A DNA stretch of 64,000 nt from JAGGSN01 sp965603725 (GTDB taxonomy: Bacteria > Zixibacteria > MSB-5A5 > UBA10806 > 4484-95), in the NCBI GenBank assembly GCA_965603725.1, contig CBFDEC010000005.1, forward strand, positions 49,283 to 113,282. The letters are read 5' to 3'. Made by a program: the position numbers and the translations under genes. Position 1 is the stretch's first letter; each line of letters opens with the position of its first letter. The notes under the pieces are model-generated. The model ran no database searches and was not told the DNA's origin. It saw only the letters and a program-made list of their open reading frames with translations. Below are positions 25,967 through 34,203 of the stretch, in pieces.

Positions 25967-27664
25967 ATGACTTTAATTATCCATATAATTAAGTATAAGC
26001 TTCTAAATCTGACCTCATGTTTTCGTAAGTCCAATCTTGAGAGTAAGCTGAGGATATCGACCGGTCTATTTGTTATTATGTTGTTTTTCAGTATGGGTCT
26101 GGGCTTTTTTTATTACATATTCAATTACCTTGCCGGCCTTCAAGATATTGGATTTCTGCTGATGGACAAGGTTCTGTCGATCGGTTTTCTGGCAATATTC
26201 ATTATGCTTGTAATCTCCAATGTTGTAACCGCTATCTCAACTCTGTACCGCTCACATGAAACTGCCAGTTACTTTTCAACGCCCATTTCGCATCTGAAGG
26301 TGTTTGCTGTCAGGTTTGTCGACAATGTAATATATTCCACATGGGGCGTAGCTCTTCTGGGGATTCCGATTATTCTGGCTTATGGTCTGGTTAGAGATTT
26401 TTTATGGTGGGAGTTTTTATTAGAAATATTCTGCGTGTTAGTTCCGTTCACTATCATACCAGCCTGTCTTGGGGTAATTATTACCATCTTTATTTATCTT
26501 ATATCTAAACATATATCCCCGCGAACAATGTTTATTGCAGTTATTTCAGCGGCAGTTATATCAGCGATACTTTATTTAAAACTTGGACAACCCTCATCAT
26601 TGACGCACAGCGTATTCGCCGACTGGCGGATTTTAAACCGTTTTCTGGGATCACTGGCCGCCACTTCATTTCCCTTTCTGCCATCTTTCTGGATTTCGGA
26701 AACGTTAAGATATCTGGCAGGCGAACATAATACGAATTTCAATGTATATTTCTTAGCTCTGATATCATCGACTGTTTTCTTGCTGCGTTTTATGTTTGTA
26801 CTGGCGAAAAGCTCATATTACATAAGCTGGCAAGCCTCGGTCGAGGTTCAATCTACAGCGCCATCAAAAATGAAACGGAGCTGGCGCCTACCGCGGTTTT
26901 TTAATTTGCCGGAATGGCTGGCGCCTGATTTTCGAAGTGTCCTGGCCAAGGACCTCAAACTGTTTATACGCGAACCCTCACAATGGGCGCAATTTACAGT
27001 TCTTCTTGTGCTGTTGATAATTTATATGGTAAACCTCAGGCATTTCCCCGATAACCTTCAAGATAAGTTCTGGGGTACTGTTATAAGTTTTGCCAATTTT
27101 GCCTTTACCGGGTTTATTCTGGCGACCCTTTCGGTGCGGTTTGTTTTTCCCAATATCAGTCTTGAGGGTAAATCTTTCTGGGCGATTGCCTCATCGCCTA
27201 TGCCGATAAAAAGATTGTTCTGGGAGAAATTCTGGTCGGCTTTTTTCATATTTCTACTTATTGCTGAAGTTATGGCGTTCATATCCAGCCTGATGCTGGG
27301 ACTGAGCGGCTATATGATGATTATAAGTTTCTTTTCTATCCTGCTTATGTCAATTTCATTAATCAGTCTGTCGGTGGGAATGGGAGCGATATTCCCACGC
27401 TTCGAGGAACCAAACCCGGGCAGAATCGCCTCATCACTGGGCGGTATGATTACCACTGTCATCAGTTTAGTCTATGTTGGTTTAATGGTAATAATTCTGG
27501 CGCTGCCAGTTTATCATTACAGCGCTTATGTTATTGACGGTACAATTGATTTTCCCAGGAGAGAATTTTTAATAGCCGGTACGATGATCCTGGTTTTGAA
27601 TTTGACAACGACGTTTATTCCAATTAAAATAGGTTTGAAAAAAATGAGTCTAAGAGACTATTAA
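25967..27664 (+). CDS. ABC-2-type transporter permease
   Basis: 565 aa with about 12 hydrophobic segments in two halves joined by a cytoplasmic stretch around residues 285-325 (RSWRLPRFFNLPEWLAPDF). This two-half layout matches large single-chain exporter permeases that pair with one ATPase gene. No substrate motif is recognisable. The stop shares one base with the downstream epimerase gene. Confidence 0.82.
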   Translation: MTLIIHIIKYKLLNLTSCFRKSNLESKLRISTGLFVIMLFFSMGLGFFYYIFNYLAGLQDIGFLLMDKVLSIGFLAIFIMLVISNVVTAISTLYRSHETASYFSTPISHLKVFAVRFVDNVIYSTWGVALLGIPIILAYGLVRDFLWWEFLLEIFCVLVPFTIIPACLGVIITIFIYLISKHISPRTMFIAVISAAVISAILYLKLGQPSSLTHSVFADWRILNRFLGSLAATSFPFLPSFWISETLRYLAGEHNTNFNVYFLALISSTVFLLRFMFVLAKSSYYISWQASVEVQSTAPSKMKRSWRLPRFFNLPEWLAPDFRSVLAKDLKLFIREPSQWAQFTVLLVLLIIYMVNLRHFPDNLQDKFWGTVISFANFAFTGFILATLSVRFVFPNISLEGKSFWAIASSPMPIKRLFWEKFWSAFFIFLLIAEVMAFISSLMLGLSGYMMIISFFSILLMSISLISLSVGMGAIFPRFEEPNPGRIASSLGGMITTVISLVYVGLMVIILALPVYHYSAYVIDGTIDFPRREFLIAGTMILVLNLTTTFIPIKIGLKKMSLRDY

Positions 27665-28593
27665 TGAAAAAAACATTGGTGACAGGCGGCGCGGGATTTA
27701 TCGGCTCTCATGTGGCTGATGCTCTTATTGGTAAAGGATATCATGTGGAAATTGTCGACAATCTTTTTACCGGACTGCGGGAAAATGTTCCGCAAGAAGC
27801 GGTTTTCCATGAGGTCGATATCCGCAGCGAAAAGCTGAACGAAATCTTTGAACGTGGCGGCTTTGAAGTTGTTTATCATCTGGCCGCCCAGATGGATGTC
27901 AGGAAAAGTGTGGCCGATCCTGCCTTTGACGCCGATGCTAATATACTTGGCGGTATCAATCTTCTTCAGAATTGCAAAAAGCACAAAGTCAAAAAGGTGA
28001 TATTTTCATCAACCGGCGGCGCCATCTATGGCGAACAGGAGGTCTTTCCGGCATCAGAGAACCATCCTCAAAATCCGACTTCGCCATACGGTATTTCCAA
28101 GCTTGCTTTCGAGAAGTATCTGCAGTTTTATAAATCGGAGTATAACCTCGATTACATCAGCTTGCGTTATGCCAACATCTATGGCCCCCGTCAGAGAGGC
28201 GACGGTGAAGCGGGAGTGGTGGCTATATTCTGCCAGCGTCTTCTGACCGGAAACAAAGCGGTAATCTTCGGCGATGGCAAGCAGACCCGCGATTTCACCT
28301 ATGTCAGCGACGTTGTAAGGGCTAATCTTCTGGCTCTTGCTTATGATAAGTGCAGCGCTTTCAATGTTGGGACCGGTATCGAGACCGACGTGAATACTCT
28401 TTTTGAGCATATAAAAAAAGCGACAGGATCGACCCAGGAACAGATCCATGAACCCGCTCTGCCCGGCGAACAGCGGCGAAGTGTCATAGATTATTCAGCG
28501 ATTAAAAAAACTATGGGCTGGCGGCCGCACGTAGATCTTGAAAGTGGTTTGAAGATGACCGCAGATTATTTTAGGGAAAAAGTTCAACTTTGA
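27664..28593 (+). CDS. UDP-glucose 4-epimerase-like NAD-dependent epimerase
   Basis: 309 aa extended SDR. TGGAGFIGSHVADAL at residues 7-21, VDNLFTGLRENV, YHLAAQMDVRKSV, the Ser-rich FSSTGGAIYGEQ with the active-site Ser, and YGISK (Tyr-Lys pair, about 140-144). RYANIYGPRQ and FGDGKQTRDFTYVSDVV complete the nucleotide-sugar site. It resembles the short GalE forms that epimerise UDP-glucose or UDP-GlcNAc at C4. It overlaps both neighbours, which does not by itself imply a common pathway. Confidence 0.88.
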   Translation: MKKTLVTGGAGFIGSHVADALIGKGYHVEIVDNLFTGLRENVPQEAVFHEVDIRSEKLNEIFERGGFEVVYHLAAQMDVRKSVADPAFDADANILGGINLLQNCKKHKVKKVIFSSTGGAIYGEQEVFPASENHPQNPTSPYGISKLAFEKYLQFYKSEYNLDYISLRYANIYGPRQRGDGEAGVVAIFCQRLLTGNKAVIFGDGKQTRDFTYVSDVVRANLLALAYDKCSAFNVGTGIETDVNTLFEHIKKATGSTQEQIHEPALPGEQRRSVIDYSAIKKTMGWRPHVDLESGLKMTADYFREKVQL

Positions 28594-29363
28594 ATAAAAT
28601 TATTTTCACCGGCACGGCTCCCGGATTCCCCGTAGAAAATAGAGCATGTTCATCGTTTATATTGCAAATTGGTTCAAAACTGTATCAGTTCGATGCTGGC
28701 GAGGGCTTTTCGAGTTCGGCATTAAAACACAAAATAAAATATAACGATATTGAAAAAATCTTCATCTCGCATCTTCATCCGGATCATATCGCCGGTCTGT
28801 TTTTAGAACTTCAGCTGATGTATCTTTCAAAAAGAAGCAAATCGCTTGATATTTATGTGCCGCCGGAAGCTTTAAACGAGTTGGAGAAGACGATAGATTT
28901 GTTTTACCTTTTTAAAGAGAAATTCCCGTTTCGCTTCAGGTTCAAACCGTTTAAATCGAATCCGGTATATAGGAACACGCATTTATCCCTGTATGCCTAC
29001 CGCAATCTGCATCTTAACGATAATAAGCAAATAATTAAGAAATGCCGTAAGCCGAACAAGATGCAGTCTTACAGTTTCATTATTAGGCTGAAAGATAAAC
29101 GAATTCTGTATTCAGGTGATATTAAAAGTGAGAATGATATCGCCGGTCTGCTTGATAATGTTCACACGGCGATTGTTGAGGGGTTTCATATTAATTTTGA
29201 AGCCTTATTCACAGTCTGCGCCGACAATAATGTTAGATGGCTGGTAATAACTCATCTTGATGAGAAACTTTTTGATAATCCAATGAGTCTATTTAAGATT
29301 GCTAAAAAAGTCGGTCTGAAAAAGCTGTTGATTGCCTATGATGGTATACAGTTGAGGCTTTAG
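28590..29363 (+). CDS. Ribonuclease Z-like metallo-beta-lactamase-fold hydrolase
   Basis: 257 aa, TTG start overlapping the epimerase stop. The core zinc motif is SHLHPDHIAG (about 63-72); QFDAGEG precedes it, YSGDIKS carries the bridging Asp and ITHLDEKLF the final His. Layout and the ILYSGD stretch resemble RNase Z and related phosphodiesterases. It is shorter than true bacterial RNase Z (about 300 aa) and I see no clear flexible arm for tRNA, so I call only the family. Confidence 0.75.
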   Translation: MNKIIFTGTAPGFPVENRACSSFILQIGSKLYQFDAGEGFSSSALKHKIKYNDIEKIFISHLHPDHIAGLFLELQLMYLSKRSKSLDIYVPPEALNELEKTIDLFYLFKEKFPFRFRFKPFKSNPVYRNTHLSLYAYRNLHLNDNKQIIKKCRKPNKMQSYSFIIRLKDKRILYSGDIKSENDIAGLLDNVHTAIVEGFHINFEALFTVCADNNVRWLVITHLDEKLFDNPMSLFKIAKKVGLKKLLIAYDGIQLRL

Positions 29364-29371
29364 TCAACAAT

Positions 29372-29398
29372 ATTAAATTAACAATTTAATAATTTTTT
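29372..29398 (+). terminator. AT-rich intrinsic terminator after the MBL gene
   Basis: ATTAAATT at 29372-29379 pairs with AATTTAAT at 29383-29390 over a 3-base loop; a run of six T follows at 29393-29398. The stem has no GC pair and is weak. Confidence 0.4.
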
Positions 29399-29450
29399 AA
29401 TATATGGAACATTTAAATTATGTTTTGCATTTATACTGTTATAAATTATA

Positions 29451-29527
29451 GAGTGTTCTTGTGATGTCGGAAGTTACTTCCGACAACGCTGGCAGAAGAA
29501 TCCGCCTAAGGCGGATGCCAGCACATG
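29451..29527. repeat. Dispersed intergenic repeat, copy 1, with two hairpins
   Basis: The copy contains a 19-base palindrome (GTCGGAAGT-T-ACTTCCGAC, 29466-29484) and then a nested hairpin: GCTGGC at 29488-29493 pairs with GCCAGC at 29517-29522, enclosing ATCCGCC-TAA-GGCGGAT (29500-29516). The flank from AGAGTGTT through the palindrome to CAGAAGA recurs at 32367, and the AGCACATG end recurs at 32428 and 32606. It occupies most of the 237-base gap before the OsmC gene and lacks an ORF. Confidence 0.75.
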
Positions 29528-29600
29528 CACATTTTAAGGTTTATTTTGTATTTATACATACAGGAATTTGTGGAATTGTTTTTGAAAGGCGGATAATATA

Positions 29601-30026
29601 ATGGCAGCTGAAATCAAAAAGGCAAATGTTAAATGGGTCGAAAAGATGAAATTTGTAGGTACCGGTTATAGCGGTCGTTCGATTGTCATGGATGTTCCCT
29701 CGACTGCTGGAGGCGATAACAGCGCAGTCATGCCGGGCGAGCTTGTCTTGATCGGTCTGGGCGGCTGTACCGGTGCCGATGTGGTCTACATGATGAACAA
29801 GATGCGGACGCCATTTCGGGACCTTAAAATTGATATAGAAGCCGAACCTGTAGATTCCCACCCGAAGGTTTATAAGTGGATCAAAATCATTTACAGGTTC
29901 TATGGGTGCGACAACCGTGAAAAAGCCAAGAAGGCAGTAGAAATGTCCAGGGAGAAGTATTGTTCAGTTTCGGCTATTCTGTCAAAATCGGCTGATGTCA
30001 GTTACGAAACTGTATTTGAGGATTGA
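29601..30026 (+). CDS. OsmC/Ohr family peroxiredoxin-like protein
   Basis: 141 aa. The family's two redox cysteines are present: one in LGGCTGADVVYMM (about residue 52) and one in REKYCSVSAIL (about residue 119). Proteins of this group reduce organic hydroperoxides, often with dihydrolipoyl partners. AGGCGGAT lies upstream. It stands alone between an intergenic repeat and the convergent glnS. Confidence 0.9.
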   Translation: MAAEIKKANVKWVEKMKFVGTGYSGRSIVMDVPSTAGGDNSAVMPGELVLIGLGGCTGADVVYMMNKMRTPFRDLKIDIEAEPVDSHPKVYKWIKIIYRFYGCDNREKAKKAVEMSREKYCSVSAILSKSADVSYETVFED

Positions 30027-30126
30027 AGAGATACTTTGTGAATAAGGAAATAGTATAACAGATAGTATAAAACGCCTCATTGTTGCATGAATCACTTGGG
30101 ATGGGATAGCGATCGTTCAAATTGTT

Positions 30127-31812
30127 CTAACCTTTCTTTTGAATCTTTGCCCAGGTGTCGCGCAATCCCACCGTGCGGTTGAAAACCAGTTTATCCTCGG
30201 TCGAATCGGGATCGACGCAAAAATAGCCACGACGTAGAAACTGGTAACGGTCTCCAGGCTTTGCTTTTGCCAGGGAAGGTTCGACTCTGCACGACTTCAA
30301 TATTTCCAGCGAATTCTGATTCAGATGAATCCTGAAATCTTCATCCTCGGCCGGATTTTCTTTTGTAAACAGATGGTCATACAGACGGACTTCAGCCTCG
30401 AGGGAATGCTCAGCCGAAACCCATTGCAATGTCCCTTTGACCTTACGGCCGTCCGGCGATTCTCCTCCGCGTGAGTCGGGATCATATGTACAATGCAGCT
30501 CGACAACCTCGCCGGTTTTTTCATCTTTTACTACCCGTTCGCATCTGATGAAGTAGGCGTGTTTAAGTCTCACTTCCCGTCCCGGAGCTAAACGGAAAAA
30601 CTTCTTCGGGGGATTCTCATGGAAGTCGTCACGTTCGATATATATCACACGCGAAAACGGCGTCCTACGCGTTCCAGCGGCAGGGTACTCCGGATTGTTT
30701 ACCGCCTCTATCTCTTCAACCTGGTCCTCCGGATAGTTATCGATGACTACCTTGAGCGGACGTAATACCGCCATCACCCGCAAAGCCCGTTTGTTTAAAT
30801 CCTCCCGGATGCTGTTTTCGAGTAAAGCTATATCTACTATACTTTCTCGTTTAGCCACTCCAATACGCTCGGCAAAGCTGCAAATCGATTCCGGAGTATA
30901 GCCTAGTCGCCGTAATCCTAAAATCGTTGGCATCCGCGGATCGTCCCAGCCGCTGACATGACCTTCTTCCGCCAGTTTCAGCAGTTTTCGTTTGCTTGTG
31001 ATAGTGTACGAGAGGTTTAAACGGGCAAACTCAATCTGCTGGGGATGATGGACATTCAACTGGTCGAGATACCAGTCGTATAACGGGCGGTGATCTTCAA
31101 ATTCTAATGAGCACAACGAATGAGTAATCCCTTCGATAGAATCGGAAAGACAATGAGTAAAATCATACATTGGATATATGCGCCATTTATCGCCGGTGCG
31201 GTGATGTGCTGCCCTTAAAATGCGGTAGATAACCGGATCCCGCATATTTAGATTTCCGGAGGCCATATCGATTTTTGCCCTGAGTACTTTGGAACCGTCT
31301 TCGAATTCTCCGGCTTTCATGCTTTCGAACAGGTCAAGGTTTTCCTCAACCGAGCGGTTGCGGTAGGGGCTGTTCCTGCCCGGTTTGGTCAAGGTGCCTC
31401 GATACTCTCTGATCTGATCCGGACTTAAGTCGCAGACATACGCCTTGCCGGCTTTGATTAATTCTACAGCGTATTCGTAAAGCTTATCAAAATAATCTGA
31501 GGCATAATACAACCGGTCGCCCCAATCGAACCCGAGCCAGCGGATATCCTCCATGATTGAATCCACATATTGGGTTTCCTCCTTGCTTGGATTAGTGTCA
31601 TCGAACCGCAAATTACAGAGACCGCCATAATGAGCGGCGGCGCCAAAGTCTATGCAGATCGCTTTGGCGTGTCCAATATGCAGATACCCGTTGGGTTCCG
31701 GCGGAAACCGTGTATGTACCCGACCGTTATTCTTATTGTTTTTTATGTCTTCTTCAATTATTGCCCGGATGAAATTGGTCGGGGCGGTTGAACCTGATGT
31801 GGCCATATTCAT
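30127..31812 (-). CDS. glnS: Glutaminyl-tRNA synthetase
   Basis: 561 aa, like E. coli GlnS (about 554). The class I HIGH motif lies in FPPEPNGYLHIGHAKAI (about 41-57) and the KMSKS equivalent is ITSKRKLLKL (about 271-280). The RFDDTNPSKE loop and C-terminal anticodon-binding beta barrels are present. An AAGGAAA site precedes the ATG. Direct Gln-tRNA charging is patchy in bacteria, where many lineages use the GatCAB amidotransferase route, so presence of glnS is a lineage marker. Confidence 0.96.
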   Translation of the reverse strand: MNMATSGSTAPTNFIRAIIEEDIKNNKNNGRVHTRFPPEPNGYLHIGHAKAICIDFGAAAHYGGLCNLRFDDTNPSKEETQYVDSIMEDIRWLGFDWGDRLYYASDYFDKLYEYAVELIKAGKAYVCDLSPDQIREYRGTLTKPGRNSPYRNRSVEENLDLFESMKAGEFEDGSKVLRAKIDMASGNLNMRDPVIYRILRAAHHRTGDKWRIYPMYDFTHCLSDSIEGITHSLCSLEFEDHRPLYDWYLDQLNVHHPQQIEFARLNLSYTITSKRKLLKLAEEGHVSGWDDPRMPTILGLRRLGYTPESICSFAERIGVAKRESIVDIALLENSIREDLNKRALRVMAVLRPLKVVIDNYPEDQVEEIEAVNNPEYPAAGTRRTPFSRVIYIERDDFHENPPKKFFRLAPGREVRLKHAYFIRCERVVKDEKTGEVVELHCTYDPDSRGGESPDGRKVKGTLQWVSAEHSLEAEVRLYDHLFTKENPAEDEDFRIHLNQNSLEILKSCRVEPSLAKAKPGDRYQFLRRGYFCVDPDSTEDKLVFNRTVGLRDTWAKIQKKG

Positions 31813-31876
31813 GGTTTCCTTATTATTTTTTGCTGTCGATACTTAGTTCAAGGTTCGGTTTTTTGGTCCAGCTGTG

Positions 31877-31933
31877 GATGGCGGACGTCTCGTCTGCCAT
31901 CGTTTAAGCTGGTGCATGAGGACATACACCAGC
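31877..31933. repeat. Pair of inverted repeats upstream of glnS
   Basis: GATGGCGGACG at 31877-31887 pairs with CGTCTGCCATC at 31891-31901 over a 3-base loop (one G-T pair). GCTGGTG at 31908-31914 pairs with CACCAGC at 31927-31933. This begins the 0.9 kb gene-free stretch 31813-32718. Confidence 0.7.
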
Positions 31934-32154
31934 CACTAAAAACTCACATTTCTCTAATAAAGCAATATAGCATATTTCAGTTTTCCATGCCAGATTAATA
32001 AATTGAATAATTTTCTTGCGTATTGCAGGCCTAAATTTAAGTTTATGCTATCCTGCATTATTCATAAACTTCTTATTAGGTAAGAGGCCTTTAAGGATAA
32101 TAAGAGATCAAATCTACTTGCTAATATTTGATTGTTTACGTTCCATAAAGTAAA

Positions 32155-32202
32155 GTAGGACAGACTTTCAGTCTGTCTGGACAGGTTGAAAACCTGTCCT
32201 AC
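32155..32202. repeat. Double hairpin with an alternative outer pairing
   Basis: GACAGACT-TTC-AGTCTGTC (32159-32177) and GGACAGGTT-GAA-AACCTGTCC (32179-32199) are perfect hairpins side by side. GTAGGACA at 32155-32162 can instead pair with TGTCCTAC at 32195-32202, which would compete with both arms. Confidence 0.75.
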
Positions 32203-32220
32203 TATTATCAATTTCTCATA

Positions 32221-32308
32221 CGTCAGGATGGAAATTATTTGACATCCTGACGTTTGGTGCAAGAAAGTTTCAGGATGTCGTCCGCCTGGGCGGGCTTCCA
32301 TCCTGAAA
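32221..32308. repeat. Two related inverted repeats built on CAGGATG
   Basis: CGTCAGGATG (32221-32230) pairs with CATCCTGACG (32243-32252). TTTCAGGATG (32268-32277) pairs with CATCCTGAAA (32299-32308), with an inner CCGCC-TG-GGCGG hairpin (32282-32293). The two stems share an eight-base core, suggesting duplication. Confidence 0.75.
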
Positions 32309-32366
32309 CATAAAAAAAATCGGGGATAATATGATAGAAATAATATCAGGAATCCATTAAAAATAC

Positions 32367-32434
32367 AGAGTGTTTTTGTGGTGTCGGAAGTTACTTCCGA
32401 CAGCTCTGCCAGAAGACGAATTTCTCAAGCACAT
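32367..32434. repeat. Dispersed intergenic repeat, copy 2
   Basis: AGAGTGTT at 32367, then the same 19-base palindrome GTCGGAAGT-T-ACTTCCGAC as in copy 1 (32383-32401), then CTGCCAGAAGA and an AGCACATG end at 32428. The nested GC-rich hairpin of copy 1 is missing here. Confidence 0.7.
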
Positions 32435-32460
32435 GAAATATTTGTAAATAATGCGGGTTA

Positions 32461-32637
32461 AGATTGTAGGCGGTCGGCACGCAGTGTCCATTGGATTTAT
32501 CCGGCCGCAATCTTGTTGGGGGACAAGTGCTACGGATCTGTAGGACCCCCAACCTACGGCATTGTGTATTTGAGATAAATATGCTGTAGGCGGTCTTCTG
32601 CCAGCACATGTTAAGATTTATGAATAATACGGGTTAT
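32461..32637. repeat. Hairpin-rich extension of the repeat block
   Basis: AGATTG at 32461 and CAATCT at 32508 close an arm whose inner bases GCGGTCGG and CCGGCCGC also pair. GTTGGGGG (32515-32522) pairs with CCCCCAAC (32546-32553). TGTAGGCGGTC occurs twice, at 32465 and 32583. A second CCAGCACATG end with the following ATAATACGGGTTA-like tail (32604-32637) duplicates that at 32428-32462. I see no ORF in it. Confidence 0.65.
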
Positions 32638-32660
32638 GACGCCCCTACTATTCATGTCCA

Positions 32661-32696
32661 TAAAAAAGCCCGCCTGCTTTAGAAGCAAACGGGCTT
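32661..32696 (-). terminator. Intrinsic terminator of the envelope operon
   Basis: AAGCCCG (32666-32672) pairs with CGGGCTT (32690-32696) and TGCTT (32675-32679) with AAGCA (32683-32687), with a TAG loop. On the minus strand a run of six T follows the stem. It lies 22 bases after the stop of the last lipoprotein gene. Confidence 0.85.
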
Positions 32697-32718
32697 AGAA
32701 TTCGAATCAGCAGAACTG

Positions 32719-34182
32719 CTATTCGCCAAACAGAGTTAACAGGGTAACGAAAGTCTGACGGATATCCAACATTGGCATCGAATAAGTATCGAAAGTCAAA
32801 GTTGCAGTTTGCGGAGTCCCATCGAAATAGGTAACATGACCAACAGGGCTTCCCAGTATAGGAGGAGGGTCATCCGGATCAATCCATGGACCCCAGGTAA
32901 ATATTACCTCATTGGTGACAGTCGCTTCCTGCCTTAATCCGGGAGTTTCAACCGCATAGTCATCCTGATCGCCGTTTTTAGCGATGTCTAATATCATGGT
33001 GTCGGGTAGATCAAGAGCGGTCGCAGTATCTTTGATAGCCGAGGTAAACCAATACCAGTAGTCAAAACACCAATCGGTGGAATCTATGCCGAGCCAGTCG
33101 AATTCGAAATCGCCGGGTTGAACCGCTGGTGGGTAAGCCTGCGTCATATCAAGAATGGTCAGCGCTCCGGTTAATATCAGGTTGCCGCCATTTTCCAGGT
33201 AATAAGCGAGTACTCCGCCTCCATAAGCGCCAACATCGTACCACATCGTACCTGATGTGGTTCCTACTTCTGAATCGGCGCAGAAAACAATTGTGCTGTA
33301 AACAGGCGTACCGGCATCAACCAGGTCGGATGAATCGGGCATTCCCTGCAACGCAATATCCCATTCGGCAAAAGCATATCCTTCAAGGGCGTTGCGGTAG
33401 AACTGTTTCTGATCACGTTCCTTGTTATTGTCCGGATTGCCGACAGCATCGAGCCACTGATAGTCATCAACATACAGTATTGATGCATCTTTAATGATGA
33501 AAGACAGCGAATCCCAGCCGGAGGTGTTGTCATCCTGATCCCGGCCGCGGACATAGAACCAGGCGGGGTCAGCAGCGGCAACACCGGCGAAAGTGACCGT
33601 TGTGGCCGGCAGCCAGTCTGATATATCAGTCTTTGCCGGGAAAGCATATTGATATTCAATTGCATCAAGGTTAGTGGCCGTCGTGTCTTCCCATGTAAAA
33701 TGTACAGATGTGCTGGTTGCAACAAATGAACCCTCAACCGGTCCTTCTGTGATTTTTACTACTGGGGCTGTTACATCAGGGAGCGCGGCAGAAACAGTAA
33801 ATGAGGTGGTTGATACGGTAGTATTGCTTCCAGAATCAGTAACACGAAGGTTAAATGTGTAGTCTGTTCCAGCAGCGCCGCCAGCCAGGTTCTCATAGGT
33901 AGCATTTGTTCTTACAACAGCGGTGCCATAAGCAGATTCAAGGGGAGAGAGATACCACTCGTATGTGAATCCCTTGCCGGTTCCACCCTGGGCAGTCCAG
34001 CTGAAACTGACCCTGTTATTGTCGGGTATTACGGTTGAGGTATCCGGCGCGGAGACAAACAACAATTCCAGAGCCCTTGATGGTTCGGGCGCCCAGGGGT
34101 CTTCAGTGCTGCAGCCAATCATGATGGCGCTAACCATCAAACCGGCGATGAGAACAAAAAATATTTTCTTCATATTAAACAT
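32719..34182 (-). CDS. Lipoprotein with Ig-like domains and a C-terminal alpha/beta domain
   Basis: 487 aa. Lipobox around MIGC (Cys at about 24). A second ATG three codons in (34173) gives MKKIFF and is also possible; GGAGAAAGGAG lies before both. Residues about 40-130 look like a fibronectin/Ig-like domain (WTAQGGTGKGFTYEWYLS, TFNLRVTDSG), and about 135-235 like a second one (TSVHFTWEDT, WFYVRGRDQDDNTSGWD). The C-terminal half begins ILYVDDYQW and holds YYLENGGNLILTG, resembling ThuA/glutamine-amidotransferase-like folds without an obvious catalytic Cys. Last gene of the operon. It has the same plan as its upstream neighbour. Confidence 0.75.
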   Translation of the reverse strand: MFNMKKIFFVLIAGLMVSAIMIGCSTEDPWAPEPSRALELLFVSAPDTSTVIPDNNRVSFSWTAQGGTGKGFTYEWYLSPLESAYGTAVVRTNATYENLAGGAAGTDYTFNLRVTDSGSNTTVSTTSFTVSAALPDVTAPVVKITEGPVEGSFVATSTSVHFTWEDTTATNLDAIEYQYAFPAKTDISDWLPATTVTFAGVAAADPAWFYVRGRDQDDNTSGWDSLSFIIKDASILYVDDYQWLDAVGNPDNNKERDQKQFYRNALEGYAFAEWDIALQGMPDSSDLVDAGTPVYSTIVFCADSEVGTTSGTMWYDVGAYGGGVLAYYLENGGNLILTGALTILDMTQAYPPAVQPGDFEFDWLGIDSTDWCFDYWYWFTSAIKDTATALDLPDTMILDIAKNGDQDDYAVETPGLRQEATVTNEVIFTWGPWIDPDDPPPILGSPVGHVTYFDGTPQTATLTFDTYSMPMLDIRQTFVTLLTLFGE

Positions 34183-34203
34183 ACTCCTTTCTCCGATTGA
34201 TGG

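Noticed and set aside
28590..29363. Firm call of tRNA 3' processing RNase Z
   Set aside because: It is shorter than usual and a clear flexible arm for tRNA binding is not visible; only the fold family is supported.
31860..32640. CRISPR array
   Set aside because: Repeats are inverted and of different sequence, not equal direct repeats with regular spacers, and no cas gene is present.
33264..33737. Long open frames overlapping the lipoprotein and PorV-type genes, also on the plus strand at 36937-37161
   Set aside because: They are shadows of the true genes: no ribosome-binding site, no family resemblance and unusual composition.
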